Assembly: GCF_964204645.1 (NCBI RefSeq)
Contig: NC_134026.1
Span: 28,104,650-28,168,649, forward strand
DNA from: Tubulanus polymorphus
Taxonomy: Eukaryota; Nemertea; Palaeonemertea; Tubulaniformes; Tubulanidae
DNA: 64,000 nucleotides
Direction: 5' to 3'
The notes below the pieces were generated by a model that ran no database searches, was not told where the DNA came from, and saw only the letters and a program-made list of their open reading frames with translations. A program made the translations under genes and the position numbers. Position 1 is the first letter of the stretch; every line of letters begins with the position of its first letter. Below, piece after piece: positions 51,516-64,000 of this stretch.

Positions 51516-53135
51516 TCTACTTAATGACGACGTCAGAACGTGAAATATACAAACCGATAAGTAGATTGAGGGAACATCGAAGACACTCGTGAAACGAATA
51601 GTTATACATCGGTCTCTGTACGACTACTGACACGTGCATCTATTTGATAAACAGTGAGTATAAGTATATACGTATTTCATTTTCATATTAGCCAAAGCTG
51701 AATTCGGTTACCAATTAGGAAAATATTCGACGACGCTAACCGTGTACTAACGGTGTCGAGTAACTAATTGGTTTCATGAATTTATAGTAACTTGATAATG
51801 ATAACGACTGTATGATTTTCACGTTCGTACATCGAAAATAGAAATAGAAAATCCCACTGAAAATCATATGCTTGTGAATCATGCCTATCAACTTCATGTT
51901 GAGGTTCTTGTATTTTTCTGTTTTGGACGACGACAATTTGAAAAATCTAAACCTGGTGGAATGAACCACGTTGATATCGGTGATATACAACACTCAAATA
52001 AATTCCTTACATGTAAAGAAAGATTTCAAATCTTTAGTATCGATTGCTTAGAAAAGTCGACCGACGCTGAGTGTAAGAAATGGCTTCACATTCCCTTGGG
52101 TCCATATTTTGTCAACAATGATATAAATCAGATATTCATATTGGCGATCATAAAACTGGATCAAAGTCTCGAGGAAAAGATGCAAATAAGTGAAACGATT
52201 GCGGCGGGACAAAACATATATACATCATCGGTATAAAGAATACGACATGAATATCTATTTTTTCAATGTATTTTTTGCATTAACGTTGATCTCGTCTGAA
52301 GCTGTGGATATTTTTCTATGTCACCCGAACTGATTTGGGGATTAACAAACATTCCCCTCTCTCTATCGACCTTCTTGATTGCCTTTCGCGGTGAAAATAC
52401 CAAAGGTTGCGCCATGACCACATTTTTCCCGGTTGGCCAAAAAGTGAAAATAGGCGAGTAATCTGAATTACCCAATTCACTCTCGTAGAAAAAGGATACC
52501 GGCTGAGCTGGTCGAATTTACATCATCGTTGTTAACACACACACCATTCATTCTAATTTCGAAAACTACGCTTCTCCGGGAAAACGTTCCAATCATACAC
52601 AATGGAATGCGTTTTTTCTCTCCTCCAGACTTGTAGAAATTGTATGCAATTTTCTTATGAAACGAAATTCAAATGCAGCAAAGTTGAGGAAAATCAGATC
52701 GGATACAATTGCAGATCATATATCATAGAATCTAAAATGCCAAGATTCATACGACATACGGCCGCCGAGCCTTAGTTGTAATTGTAATTGACAGATTGTG
52801 GTCACTCGAACGTAGCTGGTTATCATGAAATGATTTATTATATTAATCAACACTAATATCACTTATAAGTTCTATCAACAATTCCCGTATCAAAAATATA
52901 TACACAGGTCAGTGCCTAACATTTTGAGGGCAGTTCTATTTCAAGAAAAAGTGCACTTTTTCACCATGATAAGGGGCACTTTCCTATTGAAAAAGGACAC
53001 ATCTTAAATATGATTATTTCACTTTTCATTTCCAAAAAACATGAAAGTTGTATCGAAATTTCGAAAAATCTTGACCCAAATGTTGACACTGACTTAAGGA
53101 CACTGTCTTAGCTACCTTCGCTGCCACTGAACCCC
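51516..53135. other. Spacer downstream of the GPCR pair; no firm gene
   Basis: The 122-codon plus-strand ORF at 51868-52236 has no recognisable domain and no supporting splice or context signal. A short frame from 52602 to 52773 has a Cys pattern (LLQTCRNC) recalling multi-copy, transposon-associated invertebrate proteins; it is probably a relic. Nothing else is supported. Confidence 0.35.
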
Positions 53136-53468
53136 CATCCTCCCTCTGCAGGGACTCGAACGTAATGGCATCGCTACACTCAGCCACGGCACGAACCCCT
53201 GCATCACCCTGAATCAGTAGACCGGGTGCGCAGGTACATGCGCAGCTTTCCGAACGAAAACTGGCGGCACCAATCAGATTACTCGTTGTATAATCGTTGA
53301 GGCAAATTTCAAGGAAGAACTATAAATGGGAAAACACGGGATTTCTGATTGGCTAAAAATCACATCATCTGAACTGCGCATGTATCTGCGCACACGGTCG
53401 ATTATGGCAGGGTTTCGTGCCGTGGCAATCTCGATGCCATGAGGTTCGAATCCCTGCGGGGGAGGATG
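53136..53468 (-). mobile_element. TIR element with tRNA B-box-like ends, copy 2 (333 bp)
   Basis: It is homologous in reverse orientation to 47883-48188. Ends are CATCCTCCCTCTGCAGGG and CCCTGCGGGGGAGGATG. A perfect 9-bp target-site duplication CTGAACCCC flanks it (53127-53135 and 53469-53477). GGTTCGAATCCC at its right end matches a tRNA B-box consensus closely. It has no transposase. Together with copy 1 it brackets the GPCR cluster, although different duplications show independent insertions. Confidence 0.9.
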
Positions 53469-54186
53469 CTGAACCCCGCCACGGGCCTGATATACATGTA
53501 TCGATGCATTGAAGATTTCGCAATGTTGCCAATGTATCGAAATATCATGCATTTTTAACGCGTGTTAGAAACTTCGCCTTTGTGATGAGCATGACTGCGT
53601 TGTGAATTGCAGTCACAGATTCTACCAATTCTTTAACAGCTTATTTAAGGTTTACACTGAAACGCGTGGAACAATAGTCTATGAGTCCAAACATATATTT
53701 GTTCTCTCAATAAATGTTCATCATTAATTCAGAATATTAGGAAATTATCTAATGGCGTGGCCAAATTCTATCGCTGATATACACACGCAGAATTGACGAT
53801 ATAAATGATTTTGTTGATAGGGACCGTATTCACAAAGTGCCCGTAATTTATGAATGAAGCTACGTGATTAACTGTGAACTTACGGGCGGACCTACGTGAC
53901 ACGTTACAATACGGTCCCTGCTGCCTAGTATATTCAATGGTTTAAGAGTCTTCAATAAAAAGAATATGGATCCGAACCCTGGATTTAGTTATACGTCAGT
54001 GTGTATGAGAGTTTGGTTCCACGAAAGAAATTTCGATGAAAATACGTATATATATTTTTTTTTGTGGTATTGCGCGGGACAAAATTATATGAATGATAAC
54101 ATTAGAGATTGTCTTCATAACCTTGGTGAAACGCTCGATCCGTATTGTAATTTGACTTGATATCTTATTCGGTGCTTCGACTATAT

Positions 54187-54563
<377 letters not shown>

Positions 54564-54571
54564 GACTATAT

Positions 54572-57500
54572 ATCGATAGTTATCGTCTGGAATAATCATC
54601 TTCATTCTTCAATAACACAGCCGTCGGAAGGAATTTTTCAGTGGCGAGGCTTATTTCTGAAGGGTGGTCTGGGGGCCCTCCGCTAGAAAAATTTCGAAAA
54701 TTCAATCGCCGGAGATACGTTTTGGGGCCATTTCACGGTCTCATTCACAGAAGCAAGAGAAGTCGTGAGCCAACCACCAAGGACAGAGACCAACGTGCTG
54801 CTACACGGTACAGCGTGCTTTTGAAAAAATTGTTGTCAAGCAAAAAGGTGGGGCGGCTTTGGCCACTCCTGCCGCCCCTGTTCCGACGGCCCCGATTAAT
54901 AGATAGTCGAAACTTCGAATCAAATATTAGTTCAAGGACACTTTGCGGACTCGTTTTTCTCGTATTGTGGAATCATATATCTTATTTCAGGTCTTCGTTT
55001 GATTGATTAAAAACATAGAACATCGTGTGAAATACTCGAAGCACTTTGTAGAAAATATTATTGAAAAGTTGTTTCAATGGTATAGATCTAGTTTTAAGTA
55101 CTTCATATCAAATAGAATTCGAAAATCATAAATAGATCATTTTATTTTAATGAGAAGTTCTCTGACAAATTGTAGCAAGCGGTCTGCGCAGTGAACGCGA
55201 GCCACTGTTAGTGATCGTGATAATGGTAGCTGGTGTATTTACTGAGAAGTGTTGCCAGAGTTTCGGAATGAATTTCTCGTCGAAGAAACGCAAACTTTTT
55301 CGATGAATTTTAAACTCATGGCATTTGTGTTGTCGCGCTATGTGCAAATCGATGGTAGAGAAGGATTTCGCGAAATTCCACGCGTTGTTTTATTATCTCG
55401 TGGAAACGCAGCACGCAACTTGTTTCTGGGAGAGTTCGTCGATTCTCGTCGAGGATTAATCGGATAGAGAGAAGAATAAAAGACACAAGTGCAGAGAACA
55501 TTTATTGCTGATTCCAACAATAAATACGCTTTTATTTCAACGCGTGAACTCTGGAATAGCAATCCCTAAGTAAGATAAGCATCCACGAGCATTCTCTTCA
55601 CTAAACGCCTCTCCCGCACGTTCGTATTCTCTCTTTTCACCTAGAACCGCTTCGAGATAAGGTAAGCGTTACGTTTCAATTTTGAATTCAGATTTATTTC
55701 CCAAATATTGTATCTATATGAAAATTGAGCAGAATGTTTCAACATTAGTATGCGATGTATTATGATTAGTGACTGACGAATACGCGATTTCAGAAGTTTT
55801 CACATTCCAATGAAATTCTTGTTACGTGAAAGTTCAGGATATTTCATAATAGCCTTGAATTCTGGATGATGGATACCCTCGAGATATTCATACCAATTGT
55901 TTTGAATATTGTGCTGAACATGTAATGTCTACAATCGAAACGCGTTTTATATTCAAACCTGGAGATTTACAGCGATCAGAATTTTTGCGACAAATAAACA
56001 TTCATTTTTCTTATTTCTTAGAATCGAATGAAATAACGTATGTACATGTGACATGTGTGCAAATAGTAAAGAATAAATAAAGTAGCTTAAGTGATCAAAC
56101 ATAGTACTTAAACACGATTTTTTTCCAATTATCCCGCATTAGATATATCCACATATGTTACCTGCGTACATTTGAATCATACAGCATTGTAGATACGAGC
56201 TTTTGGGTAATTCATCGTTACGACAAACCCTAAAAAGACCATGAAATTGTTAAATGTTTATATTGAATTTCTCAGTCAACAAATCATTATTCCAATCATG
56301 GACTTTCGTTTGAGAGTCCATGATTCAATCTTATTGAAGTAAAAAATGTATAATTGGATGTAGATGGATGCCCCGTCTATAGATTGATCATCGTTGACGG
56401 CTATGTATTCAATTCAGGCATTGTGCATCTGCAAATTCATTTATAACGTATTCTTTGTACGACCAGATGACACACGATTAATGAATATGGCGAACATGAA
56501 ATTATAGGTTATCGAAAAATAATAGAAAAAGAATCAATATCATCGTTTATTGGACAAAACTTGTTAGTGTCAAGATCAGTTTGATATATGAGCAGGTAGA
56601 TAGCTTTTTTCCTAGTTAGTACCAAGGTTGAGCGAGTGCATTCTCGATGAAGTAATAATCTTAGAAGTTGCCAGTTTAGACTAATTATCAGACCGATAAA
56701 TTGAGCAATAAAGTCAGTTCTCGTGGCCATACACGACCCGATTAGGTTTCTGTCAAGCAGATGTATTTAAATGCTGGGTGTAACAGCATTCTACTTCAAT
56801 ATCTCCTCTGTCAATAATTAAACGAAGTTCCAAGGCTTGGAATCGAAACAAACAGTCTCTGTTCTTGGTTTTTCATTGGTTTTTCGTTCAAGGTTTTCGA
56901 AAATGTGCCTGGAATTCTTAGAGGAATGAAATGTATCCATGATGGATGAAATAGCAGAGTATCATCGATGGAATATTGTCGATGTCATGAGTCTTCTTAC
57001 ATGGATAATGACCATGTTTTCTCGTAGGAATAAGTTACTTGGATCTACCAAAAATCAAACAAAATCCAATAGATCGCCATTATCTGTGGAGTGACCATTT
57101 AATTTACCTATTGCCAGTAGCATCGACTAACCGCACTTTATTTCTTCGAATTTGGCTCGTAGACATTATTTTTGTAAAATCTTTTAAAATGAAATGTTTA
57201 TTTACCGCTGGCTACTAGCATCCATGTGTGTGATTTCATTTTCCGAACGATTTCTTTTTGTGAATCTTAGCGATCGAGAAACTTGAACGCGAGTCTCTTG
57301 TGTCTCCAATGAGCCATTCAATTGAAAAACCCTTTCCTAGAGCTACATTTTCTGCCCGACATACTTGGGATCTTATTACAATAACGCAAATCAAAATCTT
57401 ATAATATCTAGATTGTGAAGCACTTTATCCTCGACTCATCGCGAGTCTCAAGCGGTATTGAAAAGCTTTCTTCTCTCATTTACTATGGTAATGAACCCTC

Positions 57501-60500
57501 TAGGTGACTGCAGTATGATGACGATTCTGGGGATGGATCCACGTATCATACACGACGGGTATGATCAGTTGATTACGTCTGCATTTAGAACTGAGATGAT
57601 CGAATCACGGTGACGTGATACGCAACGTTACGGCGCTACGAGCAAATGGATGTATTCGTCCGAATTGTCGTTTTATGTGGAATTCATGGTCGTTTACGAA
57701 TTGCCTGAATCATTGTTACGACGTACAGGTATATGATACAAATTTAAACAGCATACTCGACAAAATAATCTGAAAAAAATACGAAGGTATCTATTTCGCA
57801 GTTGGGCCTCGTGTCGTTAAAATGCCATCTACGAACATTCTTGGTAAACATGACAGCATGCCGTTATTTCTTTTATTGGGGTTGACATCATTAGTAAGTC
57901 TACAATCGTCTGCCATGCGAACACAAGAAAACAGAGGAGTTCTGTTCACATCATTGTTGTGACTCGTCTAATTACCGATGAAACGCTTTCAGCAATCTTT
58001 CGAAACAAATCGAAATATCCATAACTTTATAGCCATCAACAGAGAGCAGCATATCTCAATCTTATTTTTGGAAACAATAAATCATGTGCGCGGTTTGTGT
58101 CAATTCCAAACGCTGTAACCGGCTGTTCTTGACATCTAAATCGGTTTCTGGACCTCATATTTTGAAATCTTTTTAGATTGGATTCTTTACAGCATTTTGT
58201 TCACACAGAAGCGTTCTGGGCACTAGAGTGATATATGTGATTTATGAATTCAAAAATGTCAGACTGTTCAGAAATTTCAATTGCTGATAATTTTCTTCTT
58301 TGCGCAGTGGATCTAATTGGATAGCATAACTCGTTTGGTCAGTCCTCGGTCTATCTGCGAAGCCAGTGACCGATATTCGAGCTCCGTCAAATTGGAACAA
58401 TCAGCATAAAATCATTTTAAATTCAAATAAGTAAATTCGATTTGACTTTCCACCGTGTAACGACGAACTTTAGACTAATCTCATTTCCTAGCAAATCCTT
58501 TTCAAGCTAAATTAGATTTAGGTCGACTATTTAGTTGATTTTCTCGACGAATAGACTCACCCTTACACAAGTTCTATCGACGACAAATCGTCAGACAATC
58601 TAGGTCGAAACGAATCCCGACTGTGCGAAATATGATCAAATTATCGAAGCAGTCACAAACATTTTTATTGCAACAGAAGTTTATGTTGGTTTCACTACAT
58701 ATGCTGTACGCTCAGTTATGGCCATTCATATTAGCTATCATGATCAGTTATAATGGTACCAATTGTTTACATGATCAGGGAGGAATCTTAAAGCACCTCC
58801 CTGGTTTGATCGATGAAAGTATGGACATCAGGTTCTAAATCGCCTATTTGATCGCAGGCAGTTTATGTCAACATCTCATGTTGCACCGGAGTTAGGCATT
58901 ACGGTTGATAAATAATAGGCATTCACTGGTGAATTATTGAGAATCTTACATACAATCACTAAACGCGCTGCACTCTTAAAACAATATTGAACTCGATACG
59001 TCGAGCTAAATCCAATTTGATGTGTAGTGCATCGGTTTTAGTGAATTCGACTCTCAGGTACTCGACCCTCGTGACCGTGGCATTAAAACTAATTCAGCTT
59101 GGATTACGAAAGGCAACTGAGCAGGAATAGGGGATATTAAGTCAGCTTCTATAGCTGCAGGACCATTATCAGGATTTCTACCCGACCCTTAATCCGACTG
59201 AAGAACCTTTTAGTGTTCTTTGCCACAAACTCACACTTCAAAGGCCCGCATTCTTTTACGATGTAACTTATCTCAAACATAAAATTGAGCATTCTTTTTT
59301 TTTTTGTGGAAAGTCAAAAAAGTATTTGAGTCAAAAATTTCATGAAAGAAATATGACTATTGATAAAAGTTTATCATTATTCTAAGATCGTGGTTGTTTT
59401 GAGGACGTTTTCTTCATCACGTAATCCATCAATTGGTGATAACGATAACATTACTGGTAATGTCTGGTATTAACAACCCTCTTACGCTAACCCAAACACA
59501 TTTCATTAGATGTCACCTGATAGACCTACATCCATGTAAATTGGCTTACGTCAGGTAAAGCAAATCTAGAACGAAATTGGATCATCTGCTGCGGTATGGT
59601 TTGAGGGTATCGATGACTCGATGACTACGAGTTAAATTCCTTGGAATTAAATTCCGTTTCATGCAAGATTTTCTGCTCTTTCGAATGATGTTTGTGACAT
59701 ATTTTTCTCCGGTGCAATAAAGAAAATATTGCCCCAATTACTGTTGATAGATATATAACGTCTTTAACCAGGCGTAATTTGCTAGATTGTCGCCATCAAC
59801 ACCAGTTAACCTTGACTTAAGTGAACAATCATTGCAAGACGCCCTAATAAAATTTCATCATGATAAATTGGTTCTATATGTGAGTGTCAGTGACGGTATA
59901 GTACAAGTGTCATCCATCGCTGAAAGACTCGTATCGGTCGTCATTATCATAGGACGACTTATCATTAGCAATGCTCCTTCTTATAAAGGATAAGCACCCG
60001 TACTGTCAATACTTCTCAGCGCAATTATATCTAATTAAGGAGGACTTTCATCTGTATTTGGCAAATCGATAGTTTAAGCAGTTAATGGAATACCCTCGAA
60101 TGAACAGTTTTATCATCAGATTTGAGGAGATTAATTTGAATTAACTAGCATATGGAACCAATCGATTACTCCGCATCTTCTTTCGAAGACTGAAAAGATC
60201 TGAATTTTATTTCACAGATAACATGGACTCATGGTGAACTCTTGTGTGCGTCGTTATTCTAATTTCAAGTTATTCGGCTTCATATGAGCCTGTAATCACG
60301 ACTGAAAACATTTTTGCGAACGACATTTTCTTTAGTTATTTGCGTGCTAGGAGTTAACGATAGCGAGATTATACTCAAATAATGAACATTATCATTTATG
60401 AAAAATAAACAACGTGAGCAGGGGCGGAAACGAGGCTTGTGAGGGCAGGGGTTCAGGAGGAAAAAGATTTCCGGTAAAAAATGGGCACAATCCGCTGTTG

Positions 60501-63500
60501 ATTGTGAGATGGATAATCTCGCACGTCGGGGGTCCATTGCACTTTTCAAATTTTCCCTAGAGCGTGCGTGAACATTAACACCCCTGAACTCCTCTCCAAT
60601 AAATCCACCCTGGTAAGTAATTTTTTTTTCCTAAGTTAACCTAAAATCCAAAAGCGACGAAGACACCAAACACCGTCTTCTTATACATGTTGAATACTTT
60701 ATCTTTAGCTGAGTCCCATGACAAAGATTTTCTGTGAAATTCTGAATGACGTGTCTTCAAAAGCAGGCGGCAGGCGGTATTTCGAGCTAAGATTTGTAAA
60801 TGCTTGTTGTGGGAGGCTTATAACTGATGTCTGTAATCTATCATAGTTTTAACCAGGGATTAATTTGTACCACGTCCTACAGTGATGTGATGGATAACTA
60901 CGGACAATAAGAATCTAGTCACCATCCTTCCCGTATCAGCTGTGTTGGAGGAAATGCAATTACGAACAGCAATTCTGCGCAAAAATCTGTTTGGTCGCGA
61001 ATAACCACAACTTTTCGTGTAAACAACCTGCCGCTGAGGAGCTGAGTAAAAGTGACATTTTCGCTTCAGTTATACTTCTACTGGGGAAAAACGTTCGACG
61101 ATCATGATTACATTTGACGTAACCAGTCATAAAGTAGGGCATGCGTGTATCTTATATGAAAATAAAATATGTTATGATATGTGATTTTCTCAGAAATCAC
61201 TTCGCTAGAAAGCCATTTTGTTTCAAGTACCACTCAGCCAAAACGAAATAAATGTCAACTAATAATTCGTTCGGTGTTTATTTAGAGTTGGAAATGTCGC
61301 TAAATGTAGAACCACACGATTGATTGCCACGTAACGTTAATGTCTTTCTGCTTTAGTAACATTTCTATTAACTTTCGGTGGATCAAACAACGCCTTAGTG
61401 TCACCATTAATGTTCAACTGTAGCGCACACGCAGATCCGACGCATCTTTTGATGACGTCAACGCGTATAACCAGGCGCCCGCAAATCACAGAATAGTTAC
61501 CTAAAAGCTATACTGAATTAAAGCCATATAATTGCCTCTGAAGGTCGATAAGACCAGGGGGCAGTCGCACAGTGAAAGTTTATACTTTCAAAACCCCGGT
61601 CTGTATCAATCATCGTTCTATTAAATCTTAAACGGAATTAAGACTATTAAGATCTGAGAATCTTTTTGGATTTTAGTTACGACTGTGCAAATATTCTTCT
61701 CGTTCCGACTACGCGCTATAATTTGAAATTTGTTACGTATAAATTCGTTCATTGACAGCGTCTCATAATAACAAATGGATGCTATATATTTCACAATTTA
61801 AGTAATTTGTTTAAATTGCCCTTTTTGACCGCACGTTACCATGGTAATTGCCTCTCATTCCGCCTGCTAGTATGCATTGCTAGGCGGCTAACACAGCGTC
61901 ATCTAATATTACACCAAATCTTCTTTAAGTTTCTGTCTCTATCGTGATATCGCAACGGAAACGTAACCCTATTTTGACGACAATTTTTTATAATCTAACT
62001 CGATTATGACTGGAGCCGCTATTGGGGACCCCTGATGCGTATACCGACATTGATCCATGAATTACACAAATATCATCTGTTATCATCAGCCGTTTTTCTA
62101 CATTAAATCCACCGCGATATGAATTATTTTTGAGGTATGGACTCGATCAATCTTACATCGAGACGAGAATTACATCTGCAATTTATCTGAATTAAACGAA
62201 ATGGATACCTGACACTGATTGGGCAATTTCTTTAATCAAAACTTAGGCTAATTTCGTTTCACATATTCACAATTCAAATTTGTACTTAATATGAATATTT
62301 CACAAGGTTGAAAGCTGCAGAAATAGACATGGTCAGGTTTTAATTTCTTAACACGGGAACATGATGCTTAATTCTAGTGTTGACACTTTTATTAATTTTC
62401 AGATTCTCGCCACTTCAATCGTGTTTCCATGGTTTCTGTCGAAGTCCGGATGATTTTCGCTGTCAATTTCCGTGTCAAAATTATCAAAGGGAATCAAATT
62501 TGAAATTAGAAAAAAAGACAATTTTATCATAACAGATTCGCAAAATATCAGTGTTTTCACGAAATTAACGAGTAACCGCCCAAATCAGGCAATTCGAAAG
62601 GTTGAGCAATAAGGGCGAATATATTTTATAGAATCGACTCAATATGCTTTAATGAAGTAGTCATAATGTATGCTTTGATTTCCAGGATAAATAGTTATTT
62701 TAACAAGATTCTTCTACGGTAGTGTTCATCTATTGCCAATAGAGAAATATTAATGGTATTACAATTACTGATAAGCAATACAACCTTAAACTAGTTACTG
62801 GATACTCGCAAGTATTGATTACAGATTATATACTTATCTAATGGGACTGATCGATATCTCGGAGAAAGTGACAGAAGTAATATTCGATTATTTTCGAAAT
62901 CTGACATCAGGAATCAACGTACCGACAAACGACCGATAAAGCTGACAGTTAAAAGTACATGTATGAGCTTTCGTAAGTAAATCCCCCGGAAGAAACATGT
63001 CTGCGGCGAGAGACTAAAAACCTGTTACATACAAAATATCTTCTCCTTCGTATTGATTGAAAACTTATATAAGAGATCAATAAAGATTACTGATGATGTA
63101 AATATATCAAAATACGACTCCCTTCGGCATTTCCGAAAAACAATAATCGATCAATTTTTTTGTGACCCGTGTAAAATTGAGTTGTAATTCCTTGCTTTCG
63201 GTGGCGGATACCACAAAAAAAGACTTTCTCTGCGCGTATGAATAAGTCGGCTAAAATGTCAGTGGTGCCGAATCCAGCGAGACCTCTTCTTAAAAATCCG
63301 TCTGATCTTTGGTTAATGGATGTCGCTACACTAGGGGAATATCTATGCTCCTCCATTAGTTTCTCGAATATTCCCGTAGGTGTTGCGTTTATTTTACCTG
63401 ATTTTTTGCCTCGCTGATGGTTGTTGCACTTGTGGTGTCAAATTTATTCCGTAACGGAAATCATTCGAAATTTGATGATATAGATCCATTAATCCCCATA

Positions 63501-63654
63501 TTTCACCCTATTCTAAATTTTCTATTCTTAGGAATATAGTGAATATGTGAAATATGCGAATAGTGTTTTTAGTACTTAGTTCTTAACAATGAATAGCATA
63601 TATGTTAACTAATATCTCGTTGGGAAAAGATTGCACCAAATGCACCATTTCTAG
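54572..63654. other. Gene-poor region, 9 kb
   Basis: No exon chain or long ORF is supported on either strand. At 54640-54900 a GC-richer patch with GGGGGCCCTCCGCTAGAAA resembles degraded ends of invertebrate DNA transposons. Another GC-rich patch is at 60415-60490. Elsewhere the sequence is AT-rich, without long tandem repeats. It could be intron or upstream regulatory DNA of the gene represented by the exon at 63655. Confidence 0.4.
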
Positions 63655-63806
63655 ATCTTGTGCACAGGACAGGGGATAATAATGCAAGTGCTCGTTCATT
63701 GCAAAATCTCTTGGCATGCACACCAAGCTGGTTTGTACCAGGAACCCCGGGAAACTTACCTGCACATGAGTGGTCTCTGGAAGGATTATTTGGTGCACGA
63801 CCTCAA
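63655..63806 (+). CDS. Candidate internal exon of an unknown gene extending to the right
   Basis: An acceptor (CACCATTTCTAG) and a donor (CAAGTATGG) bracket 152 nt that read without stops in one frame (phase 1 in, phase 0 out). The peptide is LVHRTGDNNASARSLQNLL, then ACTPSWFVPGTPGNLP and AHEWSLEGLFGARPQ. Its balanced, protein-like composition differs from the random AT-rich ORFs around it. No homologue is recalled and no partner exon was identified in the window. The remainder of the gene would lie beyond 64000 and/or in the upstream 9 kb. Confidence 0.45.
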
Positions 63807-64000
63807 GTATGGATCGTCCATACTATTTCTACAAACATTTGTTGCACGTATTATTCCCGAAAATCTTAAAATGAATCTGTAGGCGTTAATACGATCTGTT
63901 GCTTTTTTTGTATAAAACGTCAAAAGTTTTCATCAATATGCTCGTGGAAGGAGTAGTGAATGGATCGTATCGTGGAAATGAAATTGCTCGAACGAATGTT

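Noticed and set aside
51868-52236. 122-codon plus-strand ORF downstream of the GPCR pair
   Set aside because: No domain, no splice or promoter context, and composition like translated noncoding AT-rich DNA.
53449-53468. tRNA gene at the B-box-like end of the TIR element
   Set aside because: A T-arm-like GGTTCGAATCCC is present, but no acceptor, D or anticodon arm can be folded around it, and the motif is part of a mobile element's arm.
54641-55006. 121-codon plus-strand ORF
   Set aside because: It overlaps a GC-rich patch that looks like degraded transposon end sequence, with low-complexity basic translation and no domain.
57822-57962. Possible signal-peptide exon (start near 57822)
   Set aside because: Hydrophobic stretch and a GTAAGT donor, but no partner exon and no precursor features. 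Too weak to annotate.

Overview
The window is nuclear DNA of an invertebrate animal. Genes are split by short GT-AG introns (commonly 60-600 bp), carry AATAAA polyadenylation signals, and lie in AT-rich DNA with (TA)n microsatellites and many small inverted-repeat transposons. A P2X receptor, a Ki-67-like protein, NCBP3 and a CYP26/CYP120-like P450 occurring together suggest a bilaterian outside the insects and nematodes, most likely a marine lophotrochozoan (mollusc, annelid, nemertean or similar). That placement is inference; no species is named.

Layout. 1-3013 (+): 3' end of a Ki-67-like chromosome-surface protein with a 13-copy tandem repeat. 4242-13789 (+): CLINT1/epsinR, a clathrin adaptor, with about 18 exons. 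15648-16256 (-): intronless histone H1 with a histone 3' stem-loop. 18877-21242 (-): ten-exon cytochrome P450. 22008-25569 (+): NCBP3, head to head with the P450. 26283-32248 (+): 32-exon protein with an RWD-like N-terminus, a UBE2Q-like E2 fold whose catalytic Cys is Ser, and a C-terminal BIRC6-type active E2. 33062-35277 (+): splicing factor PRPF38A. 35693-38014 (+): P2X receptor. 39375-40091 (-): orphan basic ORF. 41629-47058 (-): unknown coiled-coil, Ser/Pro-rich protein whose first intron holds a 1.77-kb foldback element. 48269-49345 and 50514-51515 (-): two tandem intronless class A GPCRs, with a degraded third fragment at 47632-47690. 53.5-63.6 kb: gene-poor, with repeats. 63655-63806 (+): one isolated, exon-like open segment of unknown identity.

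The left 38 kb is dense with housekeeping genes for chromatin, trafficking, cap binding, ubiquitin transfer and splicing, which are not obviously linked in function. The right 25 kb is accessory: a local GPCR duplication, non-autonomous transposons with clear target-site duplications, and long noncoding stretches.

Exon joins below were derived by hand. I used GT-AG sites and reading phase, checked against remembered family sequences. For every complete multi-exon gene the summed exon lengths are divisible by three. UTRs and transcription starts are not determined. The most unusual items are the dead-E2/live-E2 protein, the P450 without the oxygen-activating I-helix residues, and a transposon family with tRNA B-box-like ends that brackets the GPCR cluster.
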